DNA of 64,000 nt from JAAYTD01 sp964472015. Lineage in GTDB: Bacteria; Bacteroidota; Ignavibacteria; Kapaibacteriales; UBA2268. The notes beneath the pieces are model-generated. The model was not told the DNA's origin and made no database searches. It saw only the letters and a list, made by a program, of their open reading frames with translations. Within the stretch, counting starts at the first letter, position 1. The number at the start of each line of letters is the position of its first letter. The translations under genes and the position numbers were made by a program. Positions 61,157-64,000 of the stretch are shown here, piece after piece. The stretch spans positions 1 to 64,000 of the forward strand of contig CAYYIP010000005.1 of assembly GCA_964472015.1 (NCBI GenBank). The letters run 5' to 3'.

Positions 61157-63367
61157 TTGAAAAAAATTAAATTCAAGAAAGTTATAATGAAAAATTTTAT
61201 GGGATATACAGATACATTTGAATATGAATTTGTAAATGGTTTTACATTAATAACAGGTCCAAATGGAAAAGGAAAAACTTCAATTTTTGAATGTATTTGT
61301 TATTGTTTATATGGAATTACATCTGGAGGTGTTGGTGGCGATGATATAATTAATAATGAAGTTGGTAAAAATTGTTTTACACAATTATATTTTGATATTA
61401 TAGAAAATGAAAATGTAAATGAATATACACTTACCAGATATAGAAATTATGAGAAAAAAGGAACAACAGCTATTTTAGATGGTCCAATTAAAGCCACCGG
61501 TTTAACTGAAGTTAAAAATAAAATAGAATCAATTGTTTTGCCTTATAAATTATTTATAAATAGTATTTTCTTTGCTCAAGATATAAATGATTTTTTTACA
61601 AAATTACCAGATACTCAAAAGAAAGAAATATTTAGAAAAATATTATTATTGGATGAATTTACAGATTATTTAAAAAATTGTAATATAAAAGAAAAAACAG
61701 AATTAGAAGAAATAAATAAAATTGATAATCTTATAATATTGAAGCAATCATTAATTAAAGATAAAGAAGAATATCTTAAAAAATTAGAAAATGATAAATT
61801 AGATTTTATTAATAATAAAAATATAAAAATTAATAATATTAATTTTAAAATTAAAGAATTACAAATTAAAAAATATGAAACAGAATACAAAATTTCAAGA
61901 TGTTCAAATTTAAAAAATAGAACATTAGAAGATATTAATTTAGATATTAATATTTGTATGAATGAATTAAATAACATAGATGATAAAATAAATTCTGAAA
62001 AAAGTAGAATTCTCTCAGAAAGAGAATTAAAAGTTGAAAAAATTAAGAATAATCATAAAAATTTAACATTAAATAATAATAATCAATTAGAAAAAATAAT
62101 ATTCAATGAAAAAGATAAAATTAATAATGAAATTAATGAAATTAATGAAAAAATAAATATTTTAGATATTAAAATTACAAAAATAAATAGTGAAAAAATT
62201 TATTTAAATAAGAGTATTGAAGATTTTGAAGATAAAATAAATAAAATTAATAAATCATTGAATTTAGATGTATCATTATGTCCAATATGTCATAGAGAAT
62301 TAAATGATGATGTTAAAAATGAATTAAAAATAGAAATTGAAAATTATAAAAACAATATTAATGAGATTATTGAAAAAATAAATAATCTAGATAATCAATT
62401 TACAGAAATTGAAAAAGAAAAAATACAATTTGTAAATAGTAACAATATTTGTAAAGAAAATTATAATAAAAAAATAAATAAAATAAAAAAAGATAATGAA
62501 ATAATATTACAAACCTTAATTGAAAAATGTAATAATGAAATAGATGAAATTAATAAAAAATCTAAAATTGAATTTTCAAAAATTATAGAAGAATTTAATC
62601 AAATTAAATCAAATTTACAAAATAAAAAATCAGAATTAGATAAAGAAAAAATGTTCATAGAAGAAATATTAAAATTATTTGAAGGAGTGAAGATTATTGA
62701 TAATGAAATTAAAGAACATGAATTTCAAATAAAGACAATAGATGAACAACAATTTGATAATTCTTTATTTGATAAAATTAAAGCAGAAATATTACAAATA
62801 TTAAAAGAATTAGAAATAGTTTCTAACAATAAAAAATTATCCATGAAAAAATTAAACGCTATATTATTTTGGAAACAAGGTTTCTCATCATCTGGTATCC
62901 CTAGTATGTTAATTGATGAAGCTATTCCATTTATGAATAAAAGAATTTTAGATTATTTGGATTTAATTTCAAATGGTAGATATATTGTTAGTTTTGATAC
63001 ATTAAGTGAAACAAAATCTGGAGAAATAAGAGATAAAATTTCAGTTAGATTTTTAGATACAATTACTAAAAATAATCATAATTCAACAATGTCAAAAGGT
63101 CAAAGAAGAATTGTTGACATTAGTACTATTTTAACATTAAGTGACCTTCAAGTTTTAATGTATAATGTTGATTTCAATCTTTTTATATTTGATGAAATAT
63201 TTGATTCTCTAGATGAAGAAAATACAGAAAATGTTGCTAGATTATTAAATAAATTATCAGAATTTAAAAGCGTTAATTTAATAAGTCATACACATATAAA
63301 TCAAATTAATCCAGATAGAATTTTAGATTTAACAGATGGTTCTTTAATAACAATTAATTCAAACTAA
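61157..63367 (+). CDS. Recombination nuclease ATPase subunit (T4 gp46 / SbcC / Rad50)
   Basis: A 736-aa SMC-like ATPase starting at TTG 61157 behind AGAGGAG. Walker A is ITGPNGKGKTSIFEC (about residues 33-47). Long coiled coils (about 170-620) surround a zinc hook SLCPICHRELND (CPIC, about residue 375). The C-terminal ATPase half has TMSKGQRRIVDISTI (signature) and LFIFDEIFDSLDEEN (Walker B with E). T4 gp46 is 560 aa; here the arms are longer. Forms a complex with gp47 next to it. Confidence 0.93.
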   Translation: MKKIKFKKVIMKNFMGYTDTFEYEFVNGFTLITGPNGKGKTSIFECICYCLYGITSGGVGGDDIINNEVGKNCFTQLYFDIIENENVNEYTLTRYRNYEKKGTTAILDGPIKATGLTEVKNKIESIVLPYKLFINSIFFAQDINDFFTKLPDTQKKEIFRKILLLDEFTDYLKNCNIKEKTELEEINKIDNLIILKQSLIKDKEEYLKKLENDKLDFINNKNIKINNINFKIKELQIKKYETEYKISRCSNLKNRTLEDINLDINICMNELNNIDDKINSEKSRILSERELKVEKIKNNHKNLTLNNNNQLEKIIFNEKDKINNEINEINEKINILDIKITKINSEKIYLNKSIEDFEDKINKINKSLNLDVSLCPICHRELNDDVKNELKIEIENYKNNINEIIEKINNLDNQFTEIEKEKIQFVNSNNICKENYNKKINKIKKDNEIILQTLIEKCNNEIDEINKKSKIEFSKIIEEFNQIKSNLQNKKSELDKEKMFIEEILKLFEGVKIIDNEIKEHEFQIKTIDEQQFDNSLFDKIKAEILQILKELEIVSNNKKLSMKKLNAILFWKQGFSSSGIPSMLIDEAIPFMNKRILDYLDLISNGRYIVSFDTLSETKSGEIRDKISVRFLDTITKNNHNSTMSKGQRRIVDISTILTLSDLQVLMYNVDFNLFIFDEIFDSLDEENTENVARLLNKLSEFKSVNLISHTHINQINPDRILDLTDGSLITINSN

Positions 63368-63380
63368 AAGGAGAAGTAAA

Positions 63381-63662
63381 ATGTCAAAGAATGTTAAAAT
63401 AATTGTTATTCCTCAATTTTCATATATTATTGGAGAATTAATTTTTGAAAATGAAGAATATTTAGAATTTAATAAACCTCTTTTAATGACTCCAGTTATG
63501 ACACAAAATGGAAACATTCAATTAGCCCCAACACCAATTTTAGTACCAATTAGCGAAAATATAAAAGTTAATAAGAATCATATAATTATTTTACCTTATG
63601 ATCCACCTAATGATATTTACAAAGAATATATTTCACTATTAACAAATATTAAAATAGTTTAA
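63381..63662 (+). CDS. Small beta-rich protein, Sm-like candidate, 93 aa
   Basis: ATG 63381 behind AAGGAG. The pattern IIGELIFENEEYLEFNKPLL and NIQLAPTPILVPI, with a late NHIIILPYDPPND, recalls small Sm-fold phage proteins (variable residue strand, then N-x-P-x-x). No certain family; the call is structural guesswork. Located between gp46 and a radical SAM gene. Confidence 0.35.
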   Translation: MSKNVKIIVIPQFSYIIGELIFENEEYLEFNKPLLMTPVMTQNGNIQLAPTPILVPISENIKVNKNHIIILPYDPPNDIYKEYISLLTNIKIV

Positions 63663-63679
63663 AATTAAGGAGTAATTAT

Positions 63680-64000
63680 TTGGAAGATAAAATTCAAATT
63701 GTTAATTTTTTATTAACTAGGAGATGTAATCTTCAATGTTCATATTGTGGAATTGCAAGAAATATAAATAATCGTTTAGTAAAATTTTATAAAAATGAAG
63801 TTAATACAAAAAGAATTATAAAATTTCTTGAAAATTTAAAAAAACATAACCCGAATGCTTTTGTTATATGGTATGGCGGTGAACCATTATTAAGAAATGA
63901 TTTATCTGAAATTATTAAATATTGTAATAATAATGATATTAATTATACTATTATTACAAATAATACTGATGGAATTCAAGAAAAAATTGAAAAATTAATT
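63680..64000 (+). CDS. Radical SAM protein, 3' end outside window
   Basis: Start TTG 63680 follows AAGGAG. The first 107 residues are visible. The cluster motif is TRRCNLQCSYCGIARN (C-x3-C-x2-C, binding a 4Fe-4S cluster), and FVIWYGGEPLLRNDL matches the G-G-E-P SAM-binding motif. This form is typical of MoaA/SPASM-type enzymes rather than the long-loop QueE motif. A link to QueD upstream is possible but not shown. Substrate unknown. Confidence 0.85.
   Translation, partial: MEDKIQIVNFLLTRRCNLQCSYCGIARNINNRLVKFYKNEVNTKRIIKFLENLKKHNPNAFVIWYGGEPLLRNDLSEIIKYCNNNDINYTIITNNTDGIQEKIEKLI

Noticed and set aside
1..64000. Recoded stop codon as in some megaphages
   Set aside because: Confident genes end with TAA, TAG (RNA polymerase beta', topoisomerase ATPase subunit) and TGA (clamp loader), and none reads through these codons.
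63680..64000. Calling the radical SAM gene queE
   Set aside because: The C-x3-C-x2-C motif and GGEP form are generic, and the QueE-specific extended motif is not visible in the part present.

Overview
This window is part of a very AT-rich genome (about one fifth G+C by eye) of a large tailed bacteriophage. The evidence is dense tandem genes with strong AGGAGG-type ribosome binding sites and frequent TTG/GTG starts, a T4-style replication and recombination set (clamp loader, sliding clamp, DnaG-type primase, flap nuclease, UvsX/RecA, UvsW, gp46/gp47, two-subunit topoisomerase II), contractile-tail parts (gp5/VgrG-like spike and PAAR tip) and a phage-encoded multisubunit RNA polymerase. TAA, TAG and TGA are all used as stops, so the code is standard. 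The host cannot be read from the window; the composition and Shine-Dalgarno sites suit a low-GC bacterium.

Layout. (1) 1-593, minus: a partial archaeo-eukaryotic-type primase/LigD-polymerase-like gene. (2) 660-1007: an isolated, less AT-rich small membrane-protein gene with its own promoter motif and terminator. (3) 1018-15374, minus: a surface and tail block mixing seven glycosyltransferase-like genes, an acetyltransferase, a kinase-methyltransferase fusion and a Nudix hydrolase with a PAAR spike tip, a fibre-like protein and probable virion proteins; it includes a self-contained structured RNA at about 5.2-5.4 kb. (4) 15.4-17.1 kb: a 1.8 kb non-coding divergence point with strong hairpins and three families of direct repeats, with promoter-like motifs facing both ways. 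(5) 17.1-64 kb, plus: two small regulated genes; a Dda-like helicase gene broken by a TnpB element; the replication genes; RuvC; a membrane AAA+ protein; a LigD-phosphoesterase/M48-peptidase fusion; class II ribonucleotide reductase; UvsX; KH and Cas4-like proteins; tail genes; RNA polymerase beta' and beta; a probable ssDNA-binding protein with a MoxR/VWA-metallopeptidase pair; topoisomerase II; QueD; UvsW; gp47/gp46; and the start of a radical SAM gene.

How it fits together. The replication and recombination genes form one long co-oriented block in which stops and starts overlap or nearly touch. A recurring motif, TCTATATATATTAATTAATGA, stands before isolated genes and before the 5.2 kb RNA, and is the best candidate for a phage promoter. 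The most unusual items are the LigD phosphoesterase-M48 peptidase fusion together with a separate LigD-Pol-like gene, the unsplit two-gene RNA polymerase with a roughly 430-residue extra N-terminal region on beta, the two structured RNA regions, and the TnpB element with its internally deleted relatives.
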